Below the pieces are notes generated by a model. The model saw only the letters and a program-made list of their open reading frames with translations. It did no database searches and had not been told where the DNA came from. The translations under genes were made by a program, and so were the position numbers. From Flaccisagitta enflata (Eukaryota; Chaetognatha; Sagittoidea; Aphragmophora), in assembly GCA_965153355.1 (NCBI GenBank), contig OZ231127.1, positions 5,828,001 to 5,892,000 on the forward strand: a DNA stretch of 64,000 bases, read 5' to 3'. This document shows positions 35,943 through 48,410 of this stretch, piece by piece; position 1 is the stretch's first letter; every line of letters begins with the position of its first letter.

Positions 35943-36370
35943 GGGCAGCGGTCCCGAAGGGGACGAAGTCTTGTAAAACACAGGGGGACTTTCATCTGTC
36001 CATTTGTTCATTTGTCTGTTCGTTTGTCCATTTGTTTGTCTGTCCCCCGGGCCCTCTAAGGCCTGAAATCTATCCTCTCAGGCCTTAAATTTGCCCTCTC
36101 AGGCTTTGAATCTGCCCTCTCAGGCCAGATTAAGAGGACAGATTTCAGTCCTGAGAGGCCAGATTCAAGGCCTGAGAGAGCCTGGGGGGATGGATGGACG
36201 AATGGATGGACAGACGAATGAACGGACAGACAAATGAAAGTCCCGCTGTGTTTAACAAGACTTTGTCCCCTTTGGGGCCGCTGCTTTGCTTCCCCTCACT
36301 CTAATCCACAATCATGCAAAGCAGGGCAACGGGTATCGCTGACCACATATTGCTCTTGGGCGACCAGTTC
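35943..36370 (+). mobile_element. family-2 hairpin element
   Basis: The left arm GGGCAGCGGTCCCGAAGGGG, ACGAAGTCTTGTAAAACACA, GTCC/GTTTGTCCATTTG repeats and CTCAGGCC units are mirrored by the right arm ending GACTTTGTCCCCTTTGGGGC. The CCGCTG box has stem TGCTTTGC pairing GCAAAGCA, different from other copies yet still paired, then GGGTATCGCTGACC. Confidence 0.78.
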
Positions 36371-36922
36371 CAGTCATCATTTGGAATCCGAGGCCGAGGC
36401 TTGACAAAGGCTTGACATGTTGACATGGACCTATTGGTAAACAGCCGATTCCGGGGCTAGACAGACAGTGGGCATGTTAACAAGGTATTTCCGGTCATCA
36501 GACTTGACATTTTGTCATGTTGACTTGGCCCTTTTAGTCAACAGCTGATGCCGCAGCTAGACAGTGAACATATTGACATGGTTTTCTCAGTTCTTCGAAG
36601 CTGAGGCAAGTTAAAAGCCGAGGCCGCGGCTATATATAGGTTTGACATGTTGACATGGTCCAAACCAGCCGAGTTGTTGAAAGCTTAACATGACGACAAA
36701 TTGACGTATTGCTTTTGGTCATCGGTTGATAGACCTAGGCTAGTAAAAGACTTGACAGGCTGAAATGCAATGTGGCATGGCCCTTTCCGATTAGGATAGT
36801 TGAAAATTTTGACGTTGCTTACATGGCCCCAGGCTGTAACCCCGTTAGACGTCTCTTCTCATTTTTTGGGTTTGAGTTGATATGTTAAGCAAACATGGGA
36901 AATAGTTATTTGGTTTCTTTAA
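36371..36922. repeat. degenerate GACATGTTGACATGG repeats
   Basis: Loosely repeated phrases such as GAGGCTTGACA, GGCTAGACAGACAGTG and TTGACATGTTGACATGG recur at irregular spacing. No gene is supported. Confidence 0.55.
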
Positions 36923-36923
36923 G

Positions 36924-37290
36924 TCCGTCCGAACTTACTGGTTGGGAATGAATTCTTTATTGAATAAAGAATGGCTTTTTCTTTCTCACGAGTTTCACTG
37001 AATTAACCGAAAACAGATAATAAGAGAGGAGAGACAGACAGGCAGATATCACTACATGTAGACGTAGTGAAAGACAGACAGACAGTAACATAGATCAGGA
37101 TTTGTTGAATTCGCTGATTTACCCAAATGGAAATTTAATATGTGCTCAGCAATTTAGACCCAGCTTCCATCTCTTATTTGCATTCGAGGGTTTCATTACG
37201 GTCTCGTTTTTTCAACGCCGTTTGAAAAAATATCAGCTCCGTTCTTGTTTTCATCCTCTGTACAGATGCGTCATCGCATCTCTATCAGAG
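36924..37290. repeat. segmental duplication copy B, part 1 (empty family-1 site)
   Basis: Counterpart of 6003-6900. At 37207-37212 six T residues stand where copy A carries a 501-bp family-1 element. Confidence 0.93.
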
Positions 37291-37612
37291 GTACAGCGCA
37301 ATCTGAAGTAGAAAACCATGACATTATTCCCCCGGGGAAAAGCCCTAATGTCCCCGGTAAAAAATAGTTAAAGTTTAGAAATCCCTGGTCATATCCCCCA
37401 TTAAGTTTGTTAAAAGATGTTTAGGGAATATAAGGGGGGAGTCCCCGGGGATATCCCCAAGGGATTTTCCCTGTTAGGTTAGATTATGCTCAATCAATTC
37501 TTCATGTAAGAGTAAAAAGTTAAGTTTCAACAGGGGATTCCTCAAGAGGATTCCTTAGCTTATTGAAACTAATTGAATTCTAGTTGTGCATAAAAAATTT
37601 GTGAATGAAAAA
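37291..37612. other. sequence unique to copy B
   Basis: Contains CCCCGGGGA/TCCCCGGGGATATCCCC motifs with local inverted pairing (37328-37460). It replaces the family-1 elements present at the matching place in copy A. Confidence 0.5.
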
Positions 37613-37937
37613 GACTAAGAATAAGAATAACTGTCGAAAACACGAATCAGAGAGCGATGCAAAATCAACAGGTCAATCAGTAATTTTCCACCAACAAAGT
37701 AGATCATTGTTTAACCAACAGAACTGGACCAACAGCAAATTCGAACGAAGAACTAATGTTTAACATAGATAAGTCAACAGCATTGTTAAAGCATCAAAAA
37801 AGGTCAATCGACACAGTCAAACCAACAGTATTATTAAATCAACAAAATTTCAATCGACACTTCAAACCAACAGTATTTTAAACCAACAAAATTTCATCGT
37901 TCTTCTCTTGTTGTTGTTGTTTTGCGGTTGTTGTTAC

Positions 37938-37997
<60 letters not shown>

Positions 37998-38444
37998 CGT
38001 TGTTGTTGTTGTCGCTGTTCCTGACGTTGTTCGTCAATTTCTTCTTCCGTAACTCCTTCTTCCGACTCTTCATTCTCCAATTCAGTCCATTTTGTTCTTC
38101 TCCCCATTTTCAGTTGTCTTTTGTTCTTTTGTTCATCGAATCTTGTTTTCACTTTCCCGCCAAAAGAGGTCGTCGTCATCTTCCTCACACGATGGACTGA
38201 ATCTGATGAAATCCAACACTTGAAACTAATCATCATTCAAAGACATTATCACACATAAGAGCTTGAAAATTCAATTCAAGATATGCTAATATGGGGAAAA
38301 TATGATCAATAAAAAGTAATTCAAATCTATCGCTCTTCTTGATCCATAATTTAGTTCTATTTTAGTTGGTTATGAACATGACAAGCCATGTTTTTTGTGC
38401 CCAAATTAACTCCTTTTCCGAAATGTTTATTAACATTCTTATCC
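37613..38444. repeat. segmental duplication copy B, part 2 (empty MITE site)
   Basis: Counterpart of 7570-8426 and 9020 onward. CGAAATGTTTATTAACATTC at about 38420-38438 is the uninterrupted site of the 587-bp MITE. Confidence 0.92.
37934..38236 (-). CDS. hypothetical polyglutamine ORF (duplicate copy)
   Basis: 100 codons: the same 75-residue non-repetitive segment as at 7833-8231 with Leu changed to Phe at one site, then a shorter glutamine run that meets a stop inside the repeat. If copy A is a gene, this one has lost its tail. There is no recognised family. Confidence 0.28.
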
Positions 38445-40040
38445 AACAAACCGTCTCCATACAACCTTTCTCTTTTAACATACCGTGTGCCGTGGGCATG
38501 GCATTAGGCGATGTTGCCCTGTTTGTTCCCTTCATAAAGGATTCCATACAACCTTTCTCTTTTAACATACCGTGTGCCATGGGCATAGCATTAGGTGATG
38601 TTGCCCTGTTCATTCCCTTCATAAAGGATTCCATACAATCCTTCTCTTTTAACATACCGTGTGCCATGGGCATGGCATTAGGCGATGTTGCCCTGTTTGT
38701 TCCCTTCATAAAAGATTCCATACAACCCTTCTCTTTTAACATACCATGTGCCGTGGGCATAGCATAAGGCGATGTTGCCCTGATCAAGTGATCATTCCCT
38801 TCATAAAGGATTTCATACAACCTCTCTCTTTTAACATACTGTGTGCCGTGGGCATGGCATTAGGCAATGTTGCCCTGTTCATTCCCTTCATAAAGGATTT
38901 CATACAACCTTTCTCTTTTAACATACCGTGTGCCATGGACATTGCATTAGGCGATGTTGCCCTGTTCATTCCCTTCATAAAGGATTTCATTCAACCTTTC
39001 TCTTTTAACATACCGTGTGCCATGGACATTGCATTAGGCGATGTTGCCCTGTTCATTCCCTTCATAAAGGATTTCATACAACCTTTCTCTTTTAACATAC
39101 CGTGTGCCATGGACATTGCATTAGGCGATGTTGCCCTGTTCATTCCCTTCATAAAGGATTTCATACAACCTTTCTCTTTTAACATACCGTGCCATGGACA
39201 TTGCATTAGGCGATGTTGCCCTGTTCATTCCCTTCATAAAGGATTTCATACAACCTTTCTCTTTTAACATACCGTGTGCCATGGACATTGCATTAGGCGA
39301 TGTTGCCCTGTTCATTCCCTTCATAAAGGATTTCATACAACCTTTCTCTTTTAACATACCGTGTGCCATGGACATTGCATTAGGCGATGTTGCCCTGTTC
39401 ATTCCCTTCATAAAGGATTTCATACAACCTTTCTCTTTTAACATACCGTGTGCCATGGACATTGCATTAGGCGATGTTGCCCTGTTCATTCCCTTCATAA
39501 AGGATTTCATACAACCTTTCTCTTTTAACATACCGTGTGCCATGGGCATAGCATTAGGCGATGTTGCCCTGTTCATTCCCTTCATAAAGGATTTCATACA
39601 ACCTTTCTCTTTTAACATACCGTGTGCCATGGACATTGCATTAGGCGATGTTGCCCTGTTCATTCCCTTCATAAAGGATTTCATACAACCTTTCTCTTTT
39701 AACATACCGTGTGCCATGGGCATTGCATTAGGCGATGTTGCCCTGTTCATTCCCTTCATAAAGGATTTCATACAACCTTTCTCTTTTAACATACCGTGTG
39801 CCATGGGCATTGCATTAGGCGATGTTGCCCTGTTCATTCCCTTCATAAAGGATTTCATACAACCTTTCTCTTTTAACATACCGTGTGCCATGGGCATTGC
39901 ATTAGGCGATGTTGCCCTGTTCATTCCCTTCATAAAGGATTTCATACAACCTTTCTCTTTTAACATACCGTGTGCCATGGGCATTGCATTAGGCGATGTT
40001 GCCCTGTTCATTCCTTTCATAAAGGATTCCATCCTTTTAA
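38445..40040. repeat. 87-bp minisatellite, about 18 copies
   Basis: Units contain TTCATACAACCTTTCTCTTT, AACATACCGTGTGCCATGG, CATTGCATTAGGCGATGTTG and CCCTGTTCATTCCCTTCATA. Because 87 is a multiple of three and the unit lacks stops, both strands are open for about 300 codons (29-residue units). A 2-bp deletion in one unit near 39189 shifts frames. Copy A of the duplication has one unit only. Confidence 0.96.
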
Positions 40041-40185
40041 ACTCGGCCGCGGAAACTCTTGGCATGGAAATCGGGACCGTGCAATGAAAACGAGAATAGT
40101 CAGCGCGGTAATGATCCTAGTTGGAAAGGGGAATTACAACATTACTTTTATTAACAACGACAACGACAACGACAACAACGACAAC
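40041..40185. repeat. segmental duplication copy B, part 3
   Basis: Counterpart of 9130-9300 (GCCGCGGAAACTCTTGGCAT and onward). Confidence 0.92.
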
Positions 40186-40545
<360 letters not shown>

Positions 40546-41425
40546 CTTTCTGCCTTTGACTTATGTCATTCTTACATCATGAAAGGAGGTTAGTCTTTCG
40601 AAGCGATGACCCCAAAGGATTTCATTTGGCAAATATGACGATCGAGCCTAAAATGTTAAAATGGTTATCTATAGTTTTCTTTAAAAAAAGTTTCAGGAGG
40701 CCTTGCTAAGTAGGCTTTGTTCAACACAATTCAGCTTACTTTCGCACGAGTTTGAAATGTTCTTCAAGAAGTGATCAATTCCAGCTGAGCAGTCATGCCT
40801 GTAGACTCAACTATGCCTTTAAGAAACACAACAAGTTTGAAATAATTTTCAAGAGGTGATTAATACAACTCAAGAAGCACAACGAGCTCGAAATGTTCCT
40901 CAAGAAGTGATCAATACCTGAGCAGTCATCCCAGTAGTCTCCAGTATGCCTTCAAGAAGCACAACAAGTTCAAAATGTTCTTCAAGAAGTGATCAATACC
41001 TGAGCAGTCATTCCAGTAGACTCCAGTATGCTTTCAAGAAGCACAACAAGTTTAAAATAATCTTCAAGAGGTGATCAATACCTGAGCAGTCATTCCTGTT
41101 GACTAAAGTATGCCTTCAAGGAGCACAACAAGTTCGAAATGGTCTTCAAGAAGTGATCTATACCTGAGCAGTCATCCCAGTAGACTCCAGTATGCCTTCA
41201 AGAAGCACAACAAGTTCAAAATGTTCCTCAAGAAGTGATCAATACCTGAGCAGTCATTCCAGTAGACTCCAGTATGCTTTCAAGAAGCATAACAAGTTTA
41301 AAATAATCTTCAAGAGGTGATCAATACCTGAGCAGTCATCCCAGTAGACTCCAGTATGCCTTCAAGAAGCACAACAAGTTCAAAATGTTCCTCAAGAAGT
41401 GATCAATACCTGAGCAGTCATTCCC
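40546..41425. repeat. segmental duplication copy B, part 4, with 82-bp satellite
   Basis: Unique flank to about 40734 includes the A7 empty site at 40683-40689, then about eight units of the 82-bp satellite. Counterpart of 9826-11577. Confidence 0.92.
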
Positions 41426-41600
41426 AGTTGATGTTTTTCGTTTTCTTTGGAGTTTGCTTTGATTTTTTATTCGTTTGTTTCTGATTGGCGAGAGTTTTTT
41501 TGCTTTGATGTTAGTTTGAGGTTTGTAATCTGCCTATCAAATTTTTCGTCAGGTTTATAAATTTCTTTCCTCGTTTCTTCAAGTAGTTTCTTGTATTCAA
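41426..41600. other. unassigned T-rich sequence
   Basis: No feature supported. Confidence 0.4.
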
Positions 41601-41668
41601 AGATGCGTCCTCGCGTCCGTCGTGCCGTTCCTTAGCCTATCGGTTGGTCGGTCAATCTGTTAGGCCTC
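41601..41668 (+). mobile_element. family-1 fragment, D subfamily
   Basis: AGATGCGTCCTCGCGTCCGT then GGTTGGTCGGTCAATCTG. The hairpin is partly decayed and the far end absent. Confidence 0.5.
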
Positions 41669-41721
41669 GGTGAAAATCGCTGAAAATGGCGCTGACTGAT
41701 AATGGCATTATCGTCATCGTC

Positions 41722-41723
<2 letters not shown>

Positions 41724-41811
<88 letters not shown>
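41724..41811. repeat. (GT)n microsatellite
   Basis: Pure GT tract, then a short CT tract. Confidence 0.97.
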
Positions 41812-41815
<4 letters not shown>

Positions 41816-41829
41816 CTTTCTCTCTCTCT

Positions 41830-43498
41830 CTTTCTCTTTCCTCAAGCTTATCAGGTTTCCTTTTGAGGGATAGAAAGAGAAATGTATTTGTAAATATGAA
41901 ACGCTCTTCGTCCAAGATCATTATTGTACAATGAAATGAAGAAAAACATTCAACCGGCGATTATTTACAACCCAACAACTTTTCTGGCTTCTGCTTTTTG
42001 CTTTTTGCTTTCCCTTTCTTCATCTTTATCCAAATCGCGGCTCATTTTCACCCAACATTAGGCTTAAAATGGGTCGTTTTTTTTTAATGATTTTTTTACA
42101 GTGTAATAATGAGTAGAAGCACTCTCTGACTGTATATACTATTGGTAATCATTGTTTCAATAGCTGAGATCAAAGCCGGCAATAAAAATTGGTTTTGCGC
42201 ACCAATCGGCTATCTTAATCCTGAATTTTCTACCTGTCCTAACTTGTTTGATCATTAGCCCTCATATGCAAAAATTTATATACGATGATAAGGGGTTCAT
42301 ACACTAGGAGCATAATTTTTGTAAAAAATCCTGTCTGTCATAACCACTTGAGGTTTTGCGGAGCCCTCGGAAAAAATACCTTTACAAAAGTCTTTTCGAT
42401 GTGCTTGTTGGGCGATGCAGATGGTGTTTCTTTTCTGAAGTCTTAAAACATTCTATTCTATTATTATCTTCATCTTCGTTTTTGAGGAAGAAAAAAAATT
42501 GAAGATTTTTCAGCTTCACTCTAACTAGTCTGTAAACAGTTTCAGAAACGGTCTCAGGTATCTAACATGAATATTCCCGACCTTCGATTTCGGAAATTTT
42601 CTTTTTTGAAGTTTTCTTTGTACGAAAGAAAGCTCTATTTGGATATCATCTTCTTTTCCCAATTTTGTTACGCTGATAAAAACCATATTTTCGACTTTGG
42701 ATCGAATAAACGCCAGAAAACAATTTAATATCGGAACAACAACAAATATCAAAGCCGACGACTGGGAAAGTAATCAGTGGCAAAACTTCTAATCATTGAG
42801 ACTTTGATAAAGCAAAAAAAAGCAAAAACAATCGCTTGAAATATGATGTTTCCTTTTTTCTCCCAGTACGTCTTCCAACTCATCTTAATCTTTGTAGTTT
42901 GAACCACATCGTGTCAAAAATGACGAAAGTATTGTTTTTATTTTGATTGAGTATTTCCGTGTGATATGTTTTATTTCTTTATTTCCCTTCCTCGTGAGAA
43001 TGGATCGTGAAATGGGGAAAGCTGCCTTAAGATGGTGTCACGGTTTTCTCCACTTCACGGGGATGTCGGGGGAGAGTGGTTTTCATTCATTTCTTACACA
43101 TTTGATAGATTATTTGCTTTAGTGCTTCACTAATGCTTCTTTTGACAATGACTTTGTTTTCCATCATCTTCATTCCTCAACATCGTCTTGCTTACTTTTT
43201 GATCACATCCTTCCCAGCCTGTATCCCTCCCCCCCCCCACCCCCTGCTAGCATCCCACCATATTTTCCCATGCATTCAAGCTTGTTTTCCACCGTATACA
43301 ATTCTTGCCGCCTCAGTTCTCTTCCACTGTGCTTTCTATGCCTTATTGCCTACCTCCAACCTAACATTCACTGCCTCTCTTCTCTTCTTCCCATTTCGCT
43401 CGCCCTGGGCGCTAATCATCGTATCAATCAAGCGCCTCCAAAAAGCCGTTGTCTGTTGAAATTTCTCTTTAATTGTAAAACCGAGTCCCGCGGAGTTA
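41830..43498. other. unassigned intergenic sequence
   Basis: About 1.7 kb of apparently single-copy, AT-rich DNA. Short frames (for example 43133-43459) show no domains. Confidence 0.4.
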
Positions 43499-43995
43499 CA
43501 GTAGATGTCGTCTAGACTTGGAAATACGGGGGAGCTCATAACCTGATTATCAGTATAGTGAAGGGACTGATATTATGCTGGTGTAATGTACAGACCCTAA
43601 GGGGTATGGCATCCCCCTACGGCTTACCTTAGGAAAAAAATATTGAGTGTAAAACTATAGGTTCAATCCCTTTTTTTTTTTGCAGATTTTCAGCTTCATC
43701 TATTTGCTTGATTTGCAAAACCAGCATGATATTTGAACTTGGAACTTTTAAAAAAACTGATTATAATGAATCTGAAATCAAGTGAGTTAACCACTAGACC
43801 AATTTCAGCGGCTGTAAAGGTGGAGCGAATTTGATTTAGTGTATTCAAGAGAATTTTTTATCAACCGAGCTGCCATACCCCATCGTCAACCCTATAGGAC
43901 ATAAGCATTATACAAACTCAGTTTTATTTTATTTGCTCAAATGGTATTTAAGATATTAGGGCCCCCGTATTTCCAGGTCTAGACGACATCTACTG
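43499..43995. mobile_element. 497-bp MITE with TA target duplication
   Basis: The ends CAGTAGATGTCGTCTAGACY are inverted for about 36 bp through GGAAATACGGGGG. TA flanks both sides (43497-43498, 43996-43997). The interior has no transposase. Confidence 0.88.
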
Positions 43996-43997
43996 TA

Positions 43998-44487
43998 AAT
44001 TCGCGGTTTTAGACCCGCGGTTTTAAACAAGACCTACAACTGGGGCAAACACGGAGTAAGCCTTCTAAAAGCGGTCGCGTCTAAGATGGAGAATGACAAA
44101 GAATGACGAAGAATGACAAAAGATGACAGAATATGACAGAAGATGACGGTTATATAGACTGAAGACGTTATTAAATGCGGAGTTTTTAATAGTTCCTACG
44201 CGCCGGCAATCAACATGCTCAACAGGAGGTGAAGGACTTTAGGATGATTAATAAAACCGAACCTAAAGGGGAGAATTCAACAGACATGACAACAGCATCT
44301 CTTCCTCTTTATCTTTATTATTCCTTCAAGATTCAGAAGAAAAAAAGAAAACAAGACCAGATAATTAGAGTAGGTAGGTACTGGCTTGCTGAGACTTGGC
44401 AAAAAACCTATGTCATGTCATGTGCAGTTAAAAGTAAAAGTGTAGCTCTTCCCACCAATTTAAAAGGCTAAGCGTATAGAGTAAAAC
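43998..44487. other. unassigned sequence
   Basis: Includes a short GACAAAGAATGAC/AGATGACAGA repeat at 44092-44150. No gene is supported. Confidence 0.4.
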
Positions 44488-44489
44488 AA

Positions 44490-44499
44490 CACACACACA

Positions 44500-44588
<89 letters not shown>
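44490..44588. repeat. (AC)n microsatellite
   Basis: AC tract with one ATAC interruption. Confidence 0.97.
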
Positions 44589-44591
<3 letters not shown>

Positions 44592-44831
44592 CACACACAT
44601 TTACTGAACACACACGCACAAGAACTGGCATGGCTTTTTATCTTCCAAAGAGAGCTTTGAGTTAAAAACGAAAATATTCTTTCATACAAATTATAGATAC
44701 ACCTAGATCCTTTAAGAATGAATGAGTCTGCCGATGAGGAAAATCCTGAATTTTTGAGTCTGCGAGTTTTCTCTTTCTTTCCTGGTAATTATGGTTGACA
44801 CGCGGATGACTCTTCCTTCTCTGCATGAATA

Positions 44832-44882
<51 letters not shown>

Positions 44883-45508
44883 ATCTCTCTCTTGAGTCAT
44901 TAGGAAGAAAAAAAAGTTGTGTGACAAAGCTAAGAGTGGGTGACTATGTAACAATGAAACACTTCTTATGTATAACGCCGGCAATTACTTAGTGTTTAGT
45001 GGTTACCTTTGGTTTTACTGCACTTGTAAACATATATTGCAGTTGTGTAAATACCTTTTACAACGGCTTTCATGAACAATTTTTTTTCTTGGGTAACCCA
45101 GAAATAAATGACCTTACTCACAAGAGGTCATGGAATCATAGAGGATCTATTATTCACAAGCATCCCGTTGTTTCATTAGATACAAAAAATGTTTTGATGT
45201 AACTCAGTTTGATGATAAATATGGATTAGACAAAGTTACGTCAAAGATTTGAAATAAATCTCCACTTACAAATGAATAAGGAAATGTGATCTGACGTTAA
45301 TTGTCAGCCACGGAAACAAAAAAGGATCGACGATATTTAACCAAATGAAATCGTTTCCACGCATAAACATGCGCACATGTAAAATTGCTCAGCCGCTGGT
45401 GTATGGCATAAATTCGTTGATGTTATGCTAATTTCCGCCCTCATTTTCATAAGTTATAACCAAAAGTGTCAAAGGAGATCGAGTACAATCGTTTTTATTC
45501 GTGAGCTT
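44589..45508. other. unassigned sequence with a short CT tract
   Basis: (CT)n at 44836-44879. No gene is supported in the remainder. Confidence 0.4.
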
Positions 45509-45511
45509 TTT

Positions 45512-45876
45512 AGACGCGAACGCGCGATTCTATGAGAGGTTTTATCTGCCTGTCTTTCCGTCTGTCCGTATTTCTGTCCGCCCGTATTTTTGTCTGTCCG
45601 TATTTCCGTCTTTTCGTCTGTCCATAGTTCCGTCTGTCTGTCCACTGGTCCAACGCATGTTCCATGGGTTGCATGCCATTTAGTTATTAGAGTGGGACAC
45701 CCGGTAATTCGCTACCTACAATTCATCTTATTTGAATCAATCACTGCACCTAAAGCCATACCCTCTGCCCTTTCCTGCCCTGCCCTGCCCTGCCCTGCCT
45801 TGCCCTGCCCTTCCCTGCCCTGTCTTGCCCTGCCCAATGCCCTGACCTCTGCCCTTCCCTGTCCTGCCTAGCCTTG
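45512..45876 (+). mobile_element. divergent family-1 element with (CTGCC)n
   Basis: Starts AGACGCG-aacg-CGCGATT after TTTT, CTATGAGAGGTTTTATCTG, GTCC/GTCTTTCC repeats and a pentamer (CCCTG)n at about 45770-45870, and ends CCTAGCCTTG. The stem is imperfect and no third arm is recognisable. Confidence 0.55.
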
Positions 45877-46387
45877 TTACATCGGTCAGGCACTCCTACT
45901 AGTAAGTTGCATATACTTGCCATGTAGGCCTTTACATTGATACTCCATTGCCCAAATGGGGAAAGTACTGTCTTGGTATCATCGCTTCGAGGGGGACCAA
46001 TTATTAATTCTCAACTCATTCACATATACAGAAAACGGTTGTTCCCAAAACCAAAAGCTTCCGCTGGGGAATGTAATTGGGCTTGACAAAGAGTCGTTTG
46101 TCAGAGACTAGGAAGTCATTCCAGCGCAGTCTTACCGTCTGCTGTCTTCCAGTCTCCAGTCAGGCGTTGGGTTTATCACAGGAAAGTCTCTCATATCAAA
46201 TTGTGTTCGCGGAAAACATTCCAAAGTGTTAAAGTGAATTTATGGACTCGATGTGTGCAGCAGAAGTCATTCCTTTAATCTTTTTAACCAGCTTCCCTCT
46301 CAGTATTTTTTTCCTAAATAATTCCTAACAAAGAGGGTCTTTTTTATTTGGGATGGGAAACTAGAAAACTCTTTCTATCTTCATCTG

Positions 46388-46388
<1 letters not shown>
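45877..46388. other. unassigned sequence
   Basis: No feature supported. Confidence 0.4.
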
Positions 46389-46471
<83 letters not shown>

Positions 46472-46623
46472 TCTCACTTGATAATTCCTAGCAACTTGCT
46501 AATTCAATTTTCAACTCCAAAAAAGCAAATTATTTATATCCAATTTTACTTGACTTCGAACAATTTCTCTTTTCATATGCATTTATTTTCGAGAGAGAGA
46601 GAGTAGAGATATAGTAGTATATG

Positions 46624-46674
<51 letters not shown>

Positions 46675-46878
46675 TACTCCCAACATTGCTAATCACCAGC
46701 TTTGCTAATCAAATTAGAATTGCTTTTAGATCTCTCTCTCTCTCTCTGTCTCTCTCTCTCTCTCACTTGATAATTCCTAGCAACTTGCTAATTCAATTTT
46801 CAACTCCAAAAAAGCAAATTATTTATATCCAATTTTACTTGACTTCGAACAATTTCTCTTTTCATATATGCATTTATT

Positions 46879-46918
<40 letters not shown>

Positions 46919-47022
46919 TATATATATATATATATAGATATATATATATAAATTGTCCAACATTACACGCCACCAGCTTTGTCGTAATCAAATTAGAATT
47001 GCTTTTGAGATGACACACTCTC

Positions 47023-47092
<70 letters not shown>

Positions 47093-47140
47093 TCTCTCTC
47101 TTTTTTTTTCTCTCTCTCTTTCTCTCCTTCTCTCTTTCTA
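46389..47140. repeat. tandem ~285-bp duplication with CT and GA tracts
   Basis: CACTTGATAATTCCTAGCAA through GCATTTATTT recurs at about 46475 and 46763, each flanked by CT on the left and GA on the right. A third partial copy supplies CAAATTAGAATTGCTTTTGA and the CT tract at 47010-47130. Confidence 0.88.
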
Positions 47141-47143
47141 TTA

Positions 47144-47714
47144 CAGTGGGACCTCGGTTTAAGAGATTTCTACAGACTGACTATTTTTGTCTCTTAAATC
47201 CAAAATCCCTTAAATTGATTTTAGGTTCTTTTAAGGATTTTTAAATCAGGTACTAAGATTACCAAATTCATAGTGTACCCACATCCTTTTGCTTTAAGTA
47301 TGTTGAACAATAATGATTGATTTAGTTCTTGGCAAGATATTCATGGCACAGAGAATATTTCATTTTTTTCTAACAAATTTTTTTCTTAAAAATTATCTGA
47401 AAATACCATTTTTTGGTCAATGTTGATGGAGATTGCACTGTTGTAGTAGCGGCATGTTTAATGGTTATACTCGTCTTACAACTTGGAGAAAAATTTTTAA
47501 ATTCATAAAATTTCCCTAAAATTTCCCCTGATATAAGGGATATTTTCAAAAACTTGTCTCTTAAATCCAAATATCCCTTAAATAGAGGTTCCTTAAATAG
47601 AGGTTTTTTAACATCGGAAAAGCCTGAAAATTTTTGGGACCAGACAGTGTTGTCTCTTAAATGCGGATATCCCTTAAATAGAGCTAGAGGTGCCAATAAG
47701 GTGGGATTCCACTG
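47144..47714. mobile_element. 571-bp MITE with pogo/Tigger-like ends
   Basis: The left end CAGTGGGACCTCGGTTTAAG and right end (inverted) CAGTGGAATCCCACCTTAT are flanked by TA (47142-47143, 47715-47716). CAGTGG.ACCTCG..TTAA is typical of pogo/Tigger-type Tc1/mariner ends. GTCTCTTAAATCC...ATCCCTTAAAT phrases repeat internally. It interrupts a CT tract. Confidence 0.78.
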
Positions 47715-47797
47715 TACTCTCTCTTTTCTCTCTCTCTCTTTCCCTCTTTCTCCCTTTCTTTCTTTCTCTCTCTCATTCTTTCCTTCTCTCTTCCCTT

Positions 47798-48410
47798 CTG
47801 ATGACCTATGCTCACACATAGGGGAAACTCCCTCTCCTCCTCCTTCTCCTCCTTCTCCTCTGTCCCCTGAGGTAAGCCAAATCCTAGTCTGACTCAAATC
47901 CCAGCCTGGAGGCTCAAATCCCAGCCTGAAGGCTCAAATCCCAGCCTGAGGCTAAAATCCCAGACTGGAGGCTCAAATCCCAGCCTGGAGGCTCAAATCC
48001 CAGCCTGGAGGCTCAAATCTCAGCCTCAAGGCTCAAATCCCAGCCTCGAGACTCAAACCCCAGCCTAGCTCAAAGTCTCAATGCTCAAATCCCAGTCCCT
48101 CGAGGTTCAAATCCCTCGAGGCTCAAATCCCAGTCCCTTGAGGTTCAAATCCCAGCCTCGCGGCTCAAATCCCAGCCTCCAGGCCCAATTCCTGGTCTTG
48201 AGGCCCAAATCCTGGTCTCAAGGCCCAAATTCTGGTCTCAAGGCCCAAATCCCAGCCTCCAGGCTCTAATTCTAGAATTGAAGCTCAAATAGAAACAGCG
48301 TAGGTCATCGGCCCCTTCGGGGCCGCTGCCCCTCTTACCAACACACCCTCACATACACTCACATAGGGGCAACGGGTACCGCTGACCATCTGACGCTTTT
48401 GCGACTATTA
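47798..48410 (+). mobile_element. family-2 element with 20-bp minisatellite
   Basis: GATGACCTATGCTCACACAT at the left, about 20 GAGGCTCAAATCCCAGCCTG-like units, the inverted GCGTAGGTCATCGGCCCCTT, then GGGGCCGCTG. The stem is TGCCCCT pairing AGGGGCA, then ACGGGTACCGCTGACCATCT. The stem sequence differs from other copies but is still complementary. Confidence 0.8.

Noticed and set aside
39194-40087. 297- and 314-codon frames as real repetitive proteins
   Set aside because: Both strands are open simply because the 87-bp unit has no stops. A 2-bp deletion in one unit breaks the frame without sign of selection, and copy A has a single unit.
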